From Nitrospinae bacterium CG11_big_fil_rev_8_21_14_0_20_56_8 (GTDB lineage Bacteria > Nitrospinota > Nitrospinia > Nitrospinales > VA-1): a stretch of 18,001 bases of DNA. The stretch lies in assembly GCA_002796165.1 (NCBI GenBank), contig PCWF01000179.1, forward strand, positions 873 through 18,873, read 5' to 3'. Under the pieces are notes generated by a model. That model was not told where the DNA came from. It worked only from the letters and a program-made list of their open reading frames with translations, and did not search any database. Position numbers and translations under genes: made by a program. Of this stretch, positions 1-7,325 are shown piece by piece (the first letter of the stretch is position 1; every line of letters starts with the position of its first letter).

Positions 1-216
1 GAAGAGTTGTCGATCAACCCGGAGTTTGCCTGGCTGTTCGATAACCACGACTCGGTGGGAGGAAGCCCCGTGACCAACGACCAGTTTGCCTTTGCCCTGG
101 AAGTCCAATACTTGCTGAGTAACCATCTATCCGTTGTGAGCAAGTTGGTAGGCATTCATAATGAAACGCGCGAAGAAGATTATGGCAGTTCGCTGGAGAT
201 GCGGTTCAAATTCTAA
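1..216 (+). CDS. C-terminal end of an outer-membrane beta-barrel protein (5' truncated by window)
   Basis: The frame is open from the first base and ends in TAA at 214-216, so only the last 71 residues are visible. The end of the protein alternates polar and hydrophobic residues and finishes in SLEMRFKF. A terminal aromatic Phe after an amphipathic strand is the known C-terminal signature recognised by the Bam machinery in outer-membrane barrels. The upstream stretch (FAFALEVQYLL, HLSVVSKLVG) also looks like two further beta strands. The specific family (porin, transporter or cytochrome-conduit barrel) cannot be told from this fragment. It lies 40 bp upstream of a secreted multiheme cytochrome on the same strand, so a functional link is possible but inferred from position only. 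Confidence 0.6.
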   Translation, partial: EELSINPEFAWLFDNHDSVGGSPVTNDQFAFALEVQYLLSNHLSVVSKLVGIHNETREEDYGSSLEMRFKF

Positions 217-246
217 TTGTCAGTGGCGAAAGGTTAATTTCCTGTT

Positions 247-250
247 GGAG
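247..250 (+). promoter_or_regulatory. Ribosome binding site for the tetraheme cytochrome
   Basis: GGAG lies 6 bases before the ATG at 257. It decides the start: the same frame is open back to 161, but only the ATG at 257 has a Shine-Dalgarno sequence, and only that start places a signal peptide at the N-terminus. Confidence 0.6.
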
Positions 251-256
251 CCGAAA

Positions 257-1240
257 ATGAAAATGAATTGGAGTGTAAAAATCAGTGGAATGACAATTGG
301 AGTCATCTTGATCGCTGGGATTTTTATGACCTCTCCTGCCTGGGGGGCCAATAAGATTATCGGGCCCAAGCAATGCTCCGATTCGAATTGCCACAAAAAT
401 GTTTTCGATAAGCTTTTGTTTCATCCCCACGAAACCTTTTTCAACGAAAAGTATGAAAAGGAAGGAACCAAAATCGCCGAAAAAATGAACGTCAAGGACC
501 ATTTCGAGGACCAGAAGTGTATCAAGTGCCATGGAGTCGAAGTGGCCTCGACTTACCCCAAAGTGACGGAGGAGGAAAAAGGGCTTTTCGGGATCATTTG
601 CGAAACTTGCCACAATCCCGCCGAAGACTGGGTTGAACTCCACGATAAGAAAGGCAAGGTCCCCGAAGCGGTGCAAAAAGGAATGCGCGATACGCGGAAT
701 TTCTATGCCTGGTCCAAGGACTGTTTTTCGTGCCACAGGGGAGCGAAGGAAGAATACTTCAAAGCGGGCCACCGCTTGGGAGAAAAGTTCGACCTGGTCC
801 AATACAGCCAGGGAGATTTCAAGCATTGGGTTTGGAGCAAGGAGGACAAGGCCTCGGGAAACCTTGAGGACAAGCTCAAAATAAAAACCGGCAAAATCTG
901 GGTGGCCGGAGAGGCGTTCCAGGTCCTGTTTTCGACAATGAGAATTTCGGAAGCCTCGGGAAAGGGAGAATACAGCGAAAAAAATCTGGATTTACTCAAA
1001 AAGGCACTGGCCAACCTGCAAAACGTGGTGAAAGCCATTCCTGCTGGCAATCTTGATAAATTGATCGCGGCGGCTCTAAAAGTGAATGCCGACCCAGGCT
1101 CGGCCAAGGGGGTCTTGGAAGAAATTAAAACTTTGACGCAGGCCTATGTTAATGAAATCGACGCATCCCCCCTTCCTTCAGCCAAGTTCGCTTCTTTTCC
1201 GATACCGGTGGAAAGCAGTTACATGCGGAACAAAAAGTAA
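257..1240 (+). CDS. Secreted tetraheme cytochrome c
   Basis: 327 residues. A Sec signal peptide is evident: a short basic N-region, the hydrophobic stretch MTIGVILIAGIFM, and a likely cleavage after AWG at residue 30. Four heme-binding motifs follow: an atypical CX4CH (C40-SDSN-C45-H46), then CIKCH, CETCH and CFSCH, so four covalent c hemes in the periplasm are expected. The His-rich segment FHPHETFF could supply distal ligands. The spacing resembles the cytochrome c554/NrfB-like multiheme families, but I cannot assign one. The C-terminal ~100 residues lack Cys and look helical. It lies between an outer-membrane barrel fragment and a decaheme cytochrome, suggesting a periplasmic electron shuttle. 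The start at 257 is chosen for its RBS and signal peptide. Confidence 0.85.
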   Translation: MKMNWSVKISGMTIGVILIAGIFMTSPAWGANKIIGPKQCSDSNCHKNVFDKLLFHPHETFFNEKYEKEGTKIAEKMNVKDHFEDQKCIKCHGVEVASTYPKVTEEEKGLFGIICETCHNPAEDWVELHDKKGKVPEAVQKGMRDTRNFYAWSKDCFSCHRGAKEEYFKAGHRLGEKFDLVQYSQGDFKHWVWSKEDKASGNLEDKLKIKTGKIWVAGEAFQVLFSTMRISEASGKGEYSEKNLDLLKKALANLQNVVKAIPAGNLDKLIAAALKVNADPGSAKGVLEEIKTLTQAYVNEIDASPLPSAKFASFPIPVESSYMRNKK

Positions 1241-1319
1241 AGCAAATCGACGGCCCGGGAAAAAGTGCTACTTCCCCCCGCAATGAACGATAGTGATGGT
1301 TTCCGAAACGAAAATGTTC

Positions 1320-1424
1320 CTGTCTGGGGAAGAGGGCTCACCGGTTCAAGAGTTTCCCCCGACAGAGGCTCGGTTTGGCGGGTGACTCCGGAAACGCAAA
1401 ACCCGCGGATGAGTTGCCCATCCG
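1320..1424 (+). other. Three consecutive hairpins in the leader of the decaheme-reductase operon
   Basis: This lies in the 275-bp gap between the two cytochrome genes. Stem 1 pairs 1320-1331 (CTGTCTGGGGAA) with 1354-1365, with a single mismatch. Stem 2 pairs GCGGGT (1378-1383) with ACCCGC (1401-1406). Stem 3 pairs CGGATG (1406-1411) with CATCCG (1419-1424), sharing one base with stem 2. No U-run follows, so a simple terminator is unlikely. It could be a structured 5' leader or an mRNA-processing site. I do not recognise a riboswitch class. Confidence 0.35.
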
Positions 1425-1481
1425 GTCCATGCAGTAAAGAACCGTCATATTATTTATCCAGCAAAAAAACAATTTCAGATT

Positions 1482-1511
1482 GGTATGAACCAAATCCTAT
1501 AAGACCATACC
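1482..1511 (+). promoter_or_regulatory. Inverted repeat next to the decaheme cytochrome start codon
   Basis: GGTATG (1482-1487) and CATACC (1506-1511) form a perfect six-base inverted repeat ending four bases before the ATG at 1516. No Shine-Dalgarno sequence is visible there. It may be an operator or an mRNA hairpin affecting translation initiation. Function is inferred from position only. Confidence 0.3.
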
Positions 1512-1515
1512 GATC

Positions 1516-2868
1516 ATGCCATCCAGCGAAAAAAGTCCAGAAAATTCCTACTACGGAAAAAAATACAACCCTCCTCACGAGGCCCCGCCCCTCCTCAAAA
1601 CCCTCGTCATCATCTTTCTGGGGGCAGTGGCCTTGTTTGGACTGGATCACTATGCAGGAACGCATTTCTTCGCGACCGAGGGACCGCTGTCCTCCTCCCA
1701 TGCCATGCTGGGACCCGATTGCGCGAATTGCCATACCCCGAATTGGACCCGGGCCGGAGAAGACATGCAGGCGCGGTGCATGCGATGCCATTCGGAAATC
1801 AAGCAACTGAAATTCCATGTCGAAAGTCATCGGCGCCATCTCCAAAAACAACGCGTCATTTCTGAAATTTTCTGTATCGATTGCCACAAGGAGCACCGTG
1901 GAAGAGATGTTACCCCGGCGTCCATCTCAGATTCGAACTGCCGGTCCTGCCACCAGATTCGCCATGTGGAAACGGACCATCCCAATTTCAAGGCAGAGAA
2001 ATTGGAGGAAGCGCGCCTTGAAAAAATCGGCCTGGAATTCAACCATGGGGTCCACTGGAAAAACGATAAAAATACCGAGGAAATCAATAAAAAGTTCGAG
2101 ACCGGATGTCCGCTTTGCCACGTTTTCGATTCGGAGCAGTATTTTCTGGATTTCAAGGCCAATACGTTCGAGAGCAATTGCCGGGATTGCCACCCCCTGC
2201 AGGAACTCTCGATAACCAATATGTTTCCAGAAGAGGAGTTGGAGAGCCTGGCGGGGGCGATAAAAAATCTGGCTACCCGTTTCGGTTTCGAAAATTACGA
2301 TACTTTTTTATCCCGTTTCCAATATGAGGAGGGCAATAAAAGAAGACGGAGGCCTCCGGCGTTCAGGTACCGTCCGGTTCATGAGGATCCTTATTTAAAC
2401 ATGTGGTTTTCGCAAAAGGCAATGCCGTCCGATGATGTAAAGTCCATCCTGTCCCAGGGCCGGAAGGGCACTACGCTGAATTGCCTGAAATGTCATGTGT
2501 TGATGGAGGATCAAAACAAGGCGAATCCCCGGTTGAACGTGGGGAAATCCTTCACCCTGGCCCCGATTGCGGGTTCCGCCGAAACCCGGGTGACCCGGTT
2601 CCCCCATAAAAAACACGTTCAAATGGGCTGTGAGAAATGCCACGCCGATATTTTAAAGAGCAAATCGCTGGCGGATTTTAATGTAACCGTCAATACCACG
2701 ACCTGTTTCAATTGTCATAACAATATCATGGTCAAAAATGAGTGCAACAGTTGCCACAATTTCCATCAACGGATGAATCAGTCCGCTTTGGTCAAGCTTG
2801 TGGCAACCGGGAATTTGGATTCCATCCTGAAGAACCAAGTCTCGGCAGGCCCGTCGGATGACCCATAA
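1516..2868 (+). CDS. Membrane-anchored decaheme cytochrome c
   Basis: 450 residues. A hydrophilic N-terminus is followed by one membrane segment at about residues 26-45 (TLVIIFLGAVALFGL), reading as an uncleaved signal anchor that leaves the rest in the periplasm. I count ten CXXCH motifs: CANCH, CMRCH, CIDCH, CRSCH, CPLCH, CRDCH, CLKCH, CEKCH, CFNCH and CNSCH, so ten c-type hemes are expected. Six lie in the N-terminal half and four in the last ~150 residues, with a heme-free, Arg-rich linker between them, suggesting two heme modules. The protein probably carries electrons between the membrane cytochrome b encoded downstream and periplasmic acceptors. Its last 11 bases overlap the reductase gene, indicating one operon. 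No clear RBS precedes the chosen ATG. Confidence 0.88.
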   Translation: MPSSEKSPENSYYGKKYNPPHEAPPLLKTLVIIFLGAVALFGLDHYAGTHFFATEGPLSSSHAMLGPDCANCHTPNWTRAGEDMQARCMRCHSEIKQLKFHVESHRRHLQKQRVISEIFCIDCHKEHRGRDVTPASISDSNCRSCHQIRHVETDHPNFKAEKLEEARLEKIGLEFNHGVHWKNDKNTEEINKKFETGCPLCHVFDSEQYFLDFKANTFESNCRDCHPLQELSITNMFPEEELESLAGAIKNLATRFGFENYDTFLSRFQYEEGNKRRRRPPAFRYRPVHEDPYLNMWFSQKAMPSDDVKSILSQGRKGTTLNCLKCHVLMEDQNKANPRLNVGKSFTLAPIAGSAETRVTRFPHKKHVQMGCEKCHADILKSKSLADFNVTVNTTTCFNCHNNIMVKNECNSCHNFHQRMNQSALVKLVATGNLDSILKNQVSAGPSDDP

Positions 2869-5464
2869 AATCTTTTTCAAGGATCTTGATCGTACCATCG
2901 AAATTCCGGAGGGGATGACGATTCTCGTAGCGGCGGAAGAGGCCGGCGTGGAAATTCCGTCCAGTTGCCGGAAGGGAGAATGTGGGACCTGCAAGATTGT
3001 AAAAATCATGGGCGACGTCAAATCGGCCGAGGGGGTCGCCGTTTGTCCCGGGGACGAAAAACGGGGAATCATCCTCTCCTGTGTTTCGGAGGCCAAATCG
3101 GACCTCGTATGCGAATCCTCCCTTCAGGAAGCCGAAGTAGAAGCACGAGTGATGCGGATCATTCCGCGCACCGCCGATACCACCTCGTTTCACCTCGTGG
3201 CTCCGGCGGGGGAGTTTCATGATTTTCTCCCCGGGCAATTCGTTACCGTGGGTCCGGTTCTGGAGGGGAAAAAAGCGTTTCGATGCTATTCCATTTCTTC
3301 CTCCTGTTTAACAAAAGATTGCCTGGAAATTACCGTAAAGCGGCAAAAGAAAGGACTGGTCAGCAATTACTTTGTGGGCCAAGTGAAGACCGGGGATTCG
3401 ATTCCCATCCGAAAACCCAACGGAAATTTCAAGCTGAACCTGGAGGATCCGGACGACCTCGTCCTGGTGGGTGCCGGGTCGGGCATTACCCCGCTGATCA
3501 GCATGGTCCGGTCTTTGACCGACAGCAATTCCAAACGGAAAATCACGCTTCTTTATGGATGCCGGACGGAAAGCGATATTATTTTTCACGGAGAATTGCT
3601 GGACCTGGAGTTGAAAAATGCCAACTTTACGGCGCGGATTTTTCTCAGTCAGCCTGGGTCGACCTGGAAAGGCCCTGCGGGAAGGCTGGACGAAAGCGCC
3701 CTTGCAACCGTAATAAAGTCCTGCACCCGTTCCCCTTCCCTTTATACCTGTGGTCCGGCCCCGGTCATGGAGATGGCCATGGCGGCAGGACAGGCCAACG
3801 GAATTCCTCCCCATCGTTGCCACATGGAGGCGTTTGCGCCACCCAAGTCCCAATTGCCGGTCAATTTTCTGGCTTTGGAGCAGATGCGTCAAATCGACCT
3901 GTTAACAGACCTGGACGACAAGGTTTTGGAAAGCATTCAACCCCATATCATGATTCGCCGGTTTCTGCCGGGAGAGGTTATCATCCGCGAGGGAGATTAC
4001 GGGAACTCCGCTTTTTACATCATGGAAGGGCGGACCGCAATTTTCACCGTGCCGCTGGATTTTACCCAGCTGGGAAGAAAGCCGCGGAAAAAGAGAACCG
4101 TCATCGAGCGCCTCAAATCGCTCTTTGCCAAAAATCCCCGGGGTGCGGAGTTTGTCGACGGGGCCGATGTGAGTGTTTCGAACACCAGTTTCAGCGCCTA
4201 CGGTTTACTCTATGACGACGAGGGGAAATCCCTCTCCCCTTCGATCCTTCCCCAGGAAGTTCTGGATGAGGAAGGGAAACCGGTCACCCGGGATAACATC
4301 GTTTTCCTTCCCCAGGGCGAAATGTTCGGCGAGTTGGCGGCCCTGTTTCGCTTTAATCGAACCGCCACCGTCGCGGCCGATCTCCAAAGCGGAACCTGCA
4401 AGACGGTAGAAATCAATGTTCAGGCCATGCGAATCCTGGCCAGGAAAAACAAAAATTTCAAGGCCTTCATTGAAGAGCGTTACCGGACAAGAAGCCTGGC
4501 CCAATTTTTACGCCATCACGAACTGTTCTCGAGCCTCGGCAAGGATATCCTGGAAGAAATCACCCATTCCGTCGAGTTTTTCTTTTACCGTCCCCAGGAA
4601 GTCATCCTCGAAGAGGGTCAACTCAACGACCAGCTTTTCCTGATCCTTTCTGGATTTGTCCGGTTATCCAAAAAGTTTGAAGCAAAGGACTTCAACTTCC
4701 ACACACTCAAAAAAGGTGATTTCTTTGGAGAATTGTCCCTCATGTCCCAGGGATCGGCCTCCTGCTCGGTAACCGCGGTGAACAACGTTCAGGCTATCGC
4801 GCTTCCCAAACATCTGGTCGAGAAAATCATGCGGGAGGAATTGACCCGGAATTTCATTCTCACCACCTCGGAAAACAGAAAAAACACTTGGCGGGAACTC
4901 GAGAGCCGTGTCGCAAGCTTGTCTCTTTTGAGCTTTGGCATCGATCACCAATTGATCAACGGCCAGAGCATCATGGTGATTAACCTGGACCTTTGTACCC
5001 GGTGTGATGATTGTGTCCGGGCGTGTGCGGATGCCCATGAGGGTTATCCCCGCTTCGCGAGAGAGGGGAAAAAATTCGGCAACACCCTCTTTCCCCACGC
5101 CTGCATGCATTGTATCGATCCCTTGTGCATGGATGGATGCCCCAGCGGGGCCTTACACCGGGCGGAAGAACGGGGAGAGGTACTCATCAACATCGACACC
5201 TGTGTGGGGTGCACCATGTGCGTGACCAAATGCATCTATGACAATATCATCGCCCTGCCCGTGGCCGAGACCGTCCACCCGGACGGCCAGGTGGAATTCA
5301 GGAGAAACGCGAGTAACGGAAAACCCGTATTAAAATCCATGAAATGCGATCTTTGCGTGGAGACCGGCGATCCCGCCTGCGTTCGGAGCTGTCCCCAGGG
5401 CGCCATGAAAAGACTCTCCTTCGAGGAAATATTCCAGCCTCGAATTCCGAATCCTCCCCAATGA
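2858..5464 (+). CDS. Multidomain electron-transfer protein: 2Fe-2S ferredoxin, FAD/NAD(P) reductase, two cNMP-binding-type domains, four-cluster 4Fe-4S ferredoxin
   Basis: 868 residues, no signal peptide or membrane span, so cytoplasmic. Residues 1-90 are a plant-type [2Fe-2S] ferredoxin (C37, C42, C45, C75). Residues ~95-335 are a ferredoxin-NADP reductase-like module with the flavin motif RCYSISSS (142-149), the nucleotide motif GAGSGITP (205-212) and YTCGPAPVM near 296. Residues ~345-540 are a cyclic-nucleotide-binding-type domain whose FGELAAL...NRTAT retains the phosphate-binding Arg (R501); it carries an insert of roughly 80 residues. A second such domain (~550-665) has FGELSL but lacks that Arg. 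Residues ~705-850 hold 16 Cys (713/716/719/723, 749/752/757/761, 782/785/788/792, 830/833/841/845), the pattern of DmsB/HybA-type four-cluster subunits. It overlaps both neighbours, so is translationally coupled and probably docks on the cytochrome b. The redox direction is not known. Confidence 0.88.
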   Translation: MTHKIFFKDLDRTIEIPEGMTILVAAEEAGVEIPSSCRKGECGTCKIVKIMGDVKSAEGVAVCPGDEKRGIILSCVSEAKSDLVCESSLQEAEVEARVMRIIPRTADTTSFHLVAPAGEFHDFLPGQFVTVGPVLEGKKAFRCYSISSSCLTKDCLEITVKRQKKGLVSNYFVGQVKTGDSIPIRKPNGNFKLNLEDPDDLVLVGAGSGITPLISMVRSLTDSNSKRKITLLYGCRTESDIIFHGELLDLELKNANFTARIFLSQPGSTWKGPAGRLDESALATVIKSCTRSPSLYTCGPAPVMEMAMAAGQANGIPPHRCHMEAFAPPKSQLPVNFLALEQMRQIDLLTDLDDKVLESIQPHIMIRRFLPGEVIIREGDYGNSAFYIMEGRTAIFTVPLDFTQLGRKPRKKRTVIERLKSLFAKNPRGAEFVDGADVSVSNTSFSAYGLLYDDEGKSLSPSILPQEVLDEEGKPVTRDNIVFLPQGEMFGELAALFRFNRTATVAADLQSGTCKTVEINVQAMRILARKNKNFKAFIEERYRTRSLAQFLRHHELFSSLGKDILEEITHSVEFFFYRPQEVILEEGQLNDQLFLILSGFVRLSKKFEAKDFNFHTLKKGDFFGELSLMSQGSASCSVTAVNNVQAIALPKHLVEKIMREELTRNFILTTSENRKNTWRELESRVASLSLLSFGIDHQLINGQSIMVINLDLCTRCDDCVRACADAHEGYPRFAREGKKFGNTLFPHACMHCIDPLCMDGCPSGALHRAEERGEVLINIDTCVGCTMCVTKCIYDNIIALPVAETVHPDGQVEFRRNASNGKPVLKSMKCDLCVETGDPACVRSCPQGAMKRLSFEEIFQPRIPNPPQ

Positions 5465-6531
5465 AAGACATGCAAACCACCGACATCGCGGGGAAGCAAA
5501 ATCTGAATGACCTGCTCCGCTGGCAAAATCAACTCCTGGCCCCCAATATCCCCATTTTCTCCGACTTGAGGAAGGTCAAAACCTGGGGATGGGGGTTCGT
5601 TTTATATTTCCTCATCTGTATCTGGTCCGATACATCCCAATTGTTTGACTTGAATCCGGGGCACTATGTGGCGGCCGGGGCACTATTCATGATCCTTTTC
5701 GTATATTCGAATATGAGGTTCACCCAACCTGGACATTGCCTGGGTTTGATGGTGACCGGCTTGGTATCCATCCTTTTCGCCGCTTATCTCATGGCCAACC
5801 GGAGATACGATTTTGAAACGGAGAAATGGATAACGGGGATTCTTATGGCGGGTTTGCTTGTGTTCACCACCCTATTCAAATTGAAAAAGAAACTTGCGCC
5901 TTTTGTGGCCCTGGGCAAGGCCAGGGTTTGGATGTATTTTCATATCTATTCGGGGGGGCTCGCCGCGTTGCTCCTGCTTTTCCACACCGGTTTCCATTTT
6001 CCCGTTGGTTTTTTTTCGAATATCCTCTTTTTCATTTTTCTCCTCTCCATCCTCCTGGGACTGGTGGGAATGTATTTGCAAAAAGTGATCCCCCTCAAAC
6101 TGGCTGACCTCGATGTGGAAGTGATCTATGAAAAAATTCCGGAAATTGTATGCCAATTGAAAAATAAAATCGAAGGCCTGACCGTTGCCGTGGACGAAAA
6201 CCGGCCCTTGTCGAAAATGCTGGCCGGTTTTTGCGATCAGGAAATCCAGCCCTTTTTCCGGTCCCCGCTCCCCTCGCCGGAATACTTTTTCAGCGTGACC
6301 GCGGGGTTGCTGGAAAAGCTTCACAAGTTCGAAAAGATCCGGCAGTTATTGAACGAAGAGGAAAAATCAATCCTGGACAGGATTAAACAACTCTATATCG
6401 AAAAACAGCAATTGGACGTCCACAAAAGCCTGCAATGGATATTGCGGGTATGGCTTTGGATCCATGTGATTTTTTCCTCGCTTCTCATTATTTTGATCGT
6501 GTACCACGTGGGCTTGATGATCGCTTATTGA
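5461..6531 (+). CDS. Membrane cytochrome b-type protein with two HX13H heme pairs
   Basis: 356 residues from the ATG at 5461, which overlaps the reductase stop as ATGA. The frame extends upstream inside the previous gene, but the coupled start is preferred. About seven hydrophobic segments are visible, including WGFVLYFLICIW, AAGALFMILFVY, ITGILMAGLLVFTTLF, the HIYSGGLAALLLLFH region and a final IHVIFSSLLIILIVYH helix. H161/H175 in one helix and H335/H349 in the last are each spaced HX13H, the classic bis-His arrangement for two stacked b hemes across a membrane. A soluble stretch of ~120 residues with charged helices separates the two heme helices. It probably links the cytoplasmic iron-sulfur reductase, or the quinone pool, to the periplasmic decaheme cytochrome. 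The exact family is not assigned. Confidence 0.75.
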   Translation: MKDMQTTDIAGKQNLNDLLRWQNQLLAPNIPIFSDLRKVKTWGWGFVLYFLICIWSDTSQLFDLNPGHYVAAGALFMILFVYSNMRFTQPGHCLGLMVTGLVSILFAAYLMANRRYDFETEKWITGILMAGLLVFTTLFKLKKKLAPFVALGKARVWMYFHIYSGGLAALLLLFHTGFHFPVGFFSNILFFIFLLSILLGLVGMYLQKVIPLKLADLDVEVIYEKIPEIVCQLKNKIEGLTVAVDENRPLSKMLAGFCDQEIQPFFRSPLPSPEYFFSVTAGLLEKLHKFEKIRQLLNEEEKSILDRIKQLYIEKQQLDVHKSLQWILRVWLWIHVIFSSLLIILIVYHVGLMIAY

Positions 6532-6607
6532 CTTATGGGGTCCCGGAACCAGGGAGGCGGTCCCAATCCTTCTTGTATAAAAATTTCAATTTCGATCGGT
6601 TGAAAAA

Positions 6608-7000
6608 ATGCTTGATAAAATTTCCACGGTGGTGGGAGTCCTTTTGGTTGTCTTCTTCCTTTTGCATTCCCCAGCCTTCGGTAAAGAGGTCATTCACGTG
6701 GTCGGTTCCGAATTTTCTCCCGACCGGCTGGAAATCAACACCTGCGAGGAAATCGAATTCATTAACGTGGACCGGGTCGATCATCAATTCCAATATTTCG
6801 TCAACGGCGCGAAAAGAACCCTTTACCTGCTGGGTCAAGGGGTAGCGGGCAGTCCCGCTCCGGATACGAGAATCATCGAACTCGATTCGGGAACCTATGA
6901 ATTCCGCTGTATCCCGCATCCCTGGATGCATAAGCTCACCATCCACGTGGAAGTCGACGACGAAAAGTGCCGGGCCGAACGGAATTCTCCTCCCCGTTGA
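6608..7000 (+). CDS. Secreted cupredoxin-like (type 1 copper) protein
   Basis: 130 residues. A signal peptide is clear (VVGVLLVVFFLLHSPAFG, likely cleaved after G25). The mature part is a small beta-rich domain. H59 (DHQF) and the C-terminal loop C101-I-P-H104-P-W-M107 give the His, Cys, His, Met set of a type 1 copper site, with the short CX2HX2M spacing of amicyanin-like cupredoxins. It should act as a one-electron carrier in the periplasm. It follows the cytochrome b gene by 76 bp on the same strand, so it is a plausible last member of the electron-transfer operon and a partner for the c-type cytochromes. No strong RBS is visible. A second cupredoxin lies at 10912. Confidence 0.8.
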   Translation: MLDKISTVVGVLLVVFFLLHSPAFGKEVIHVVGSEFSPDRLEINTCEEIEFINVDRVDHQFQYFVNGAKRTLYLLGQGVAGSPAPDTRIIELDSGTYEFRCIPHPWMHKLTIHVEVDDEKCRAERNSPPR

Positions 7001-7004
7001 CTCC

Positions 7005-7136
7005 GCGTTCCCGGTCCGCGCAGGGGCGGCTTGTATCCAGGAAGATCAAAACCTGGGCAGTTGCATCAAACATGCGGATGCCAGGTTGTACCTCGCAAAG
7101 CAGAGGGGAAGAAACCGGATCGTCTGGGAAGACTGA
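7005..7136 (+). pseudogene. Remnant of a GGDEF diguanylate cyclase C-terminus
   Basis: The frame ending at TGA 7134-7136 encodes the signature IKHADARLYLAKQRGRNRIV. This matches the conserved C-terminal end of GGDEF domains (consensus ADxALYxAKxxGRNRV), and the preceding AFPVRAGAACI resembles the VTVSxGVA strand. Only about 43 residues survive. The active-site GGDEF signature, the rest of the domain and any sensor are absent, because upstream lies the cupredoxin gene in another frame. I read it as a decayed 3' end left by a deletion or recombination event. It cannot make c-di-GMP. Confidence 0.65.
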
Positions 7137-7325
7137 AAGGGAGTTCGTAAAAAAAGAGGGGCTCCATCGCTTCGAGGTCAACGGTTCAGAACCAGACTAT
7201 TAACGGACGAAGCCATTCCCGCCGCTTCCCGAACTCCATCGGGAGAATCATTAAGATCGGTCGGGAGCCTCCAAAGATCCCGGTTGCGGATTTGACGGGG
7301 AGGGCTTCAATCTCTCCGGTTCGCG

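Noticed and set aside
161..256. N-terminal extension of the tetraheme cytochrome to an ATG at 161
   Set aside because: It would overlap the barrel gene by 56 bases, lacks an RBS and would bury the signal peptide behind 32 odd residues; the ATG at 257 has GGAG and a clean signal peptide.
206..826. 206-codon open frame on the - strand
   Set aside because: Antisense to the tetraheme cytochrome, whose heme motifs and signal peptide show the real frame.
1383..1424. Possible c-di-GMP riboswitch, because of GAAACGCAAA near paired segments
   Set aside because: The order and spacing of the known GEMM elements (conserved GGCAAA, GAAA tetraloop and receptor) are not reproduced.
1265..1810. 181-codon open frame on the + strand
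   Set aside because: It overlaps the decaheme cytochrome in another frame, is rich in Pro, Ser and Arg with no recognisable domain, and starts without an RBS.
3283..4215. 310-codon open frame on the + strand
   Set aside because: A shadow of the reductase gene, whose own frame carries continuous FAD, NAD and cNMP-domain motifs; this frame shows only Arg/Gly/Pro-rich sequence.
5344..5460. Upstream start for the cytochrome b gene
   Set aside because: It lies wholly inside the reductase gene's 4Fe-4S domain; the ATG at 5461 overlapping the stop as ATGA is the usual coupling arrangement.
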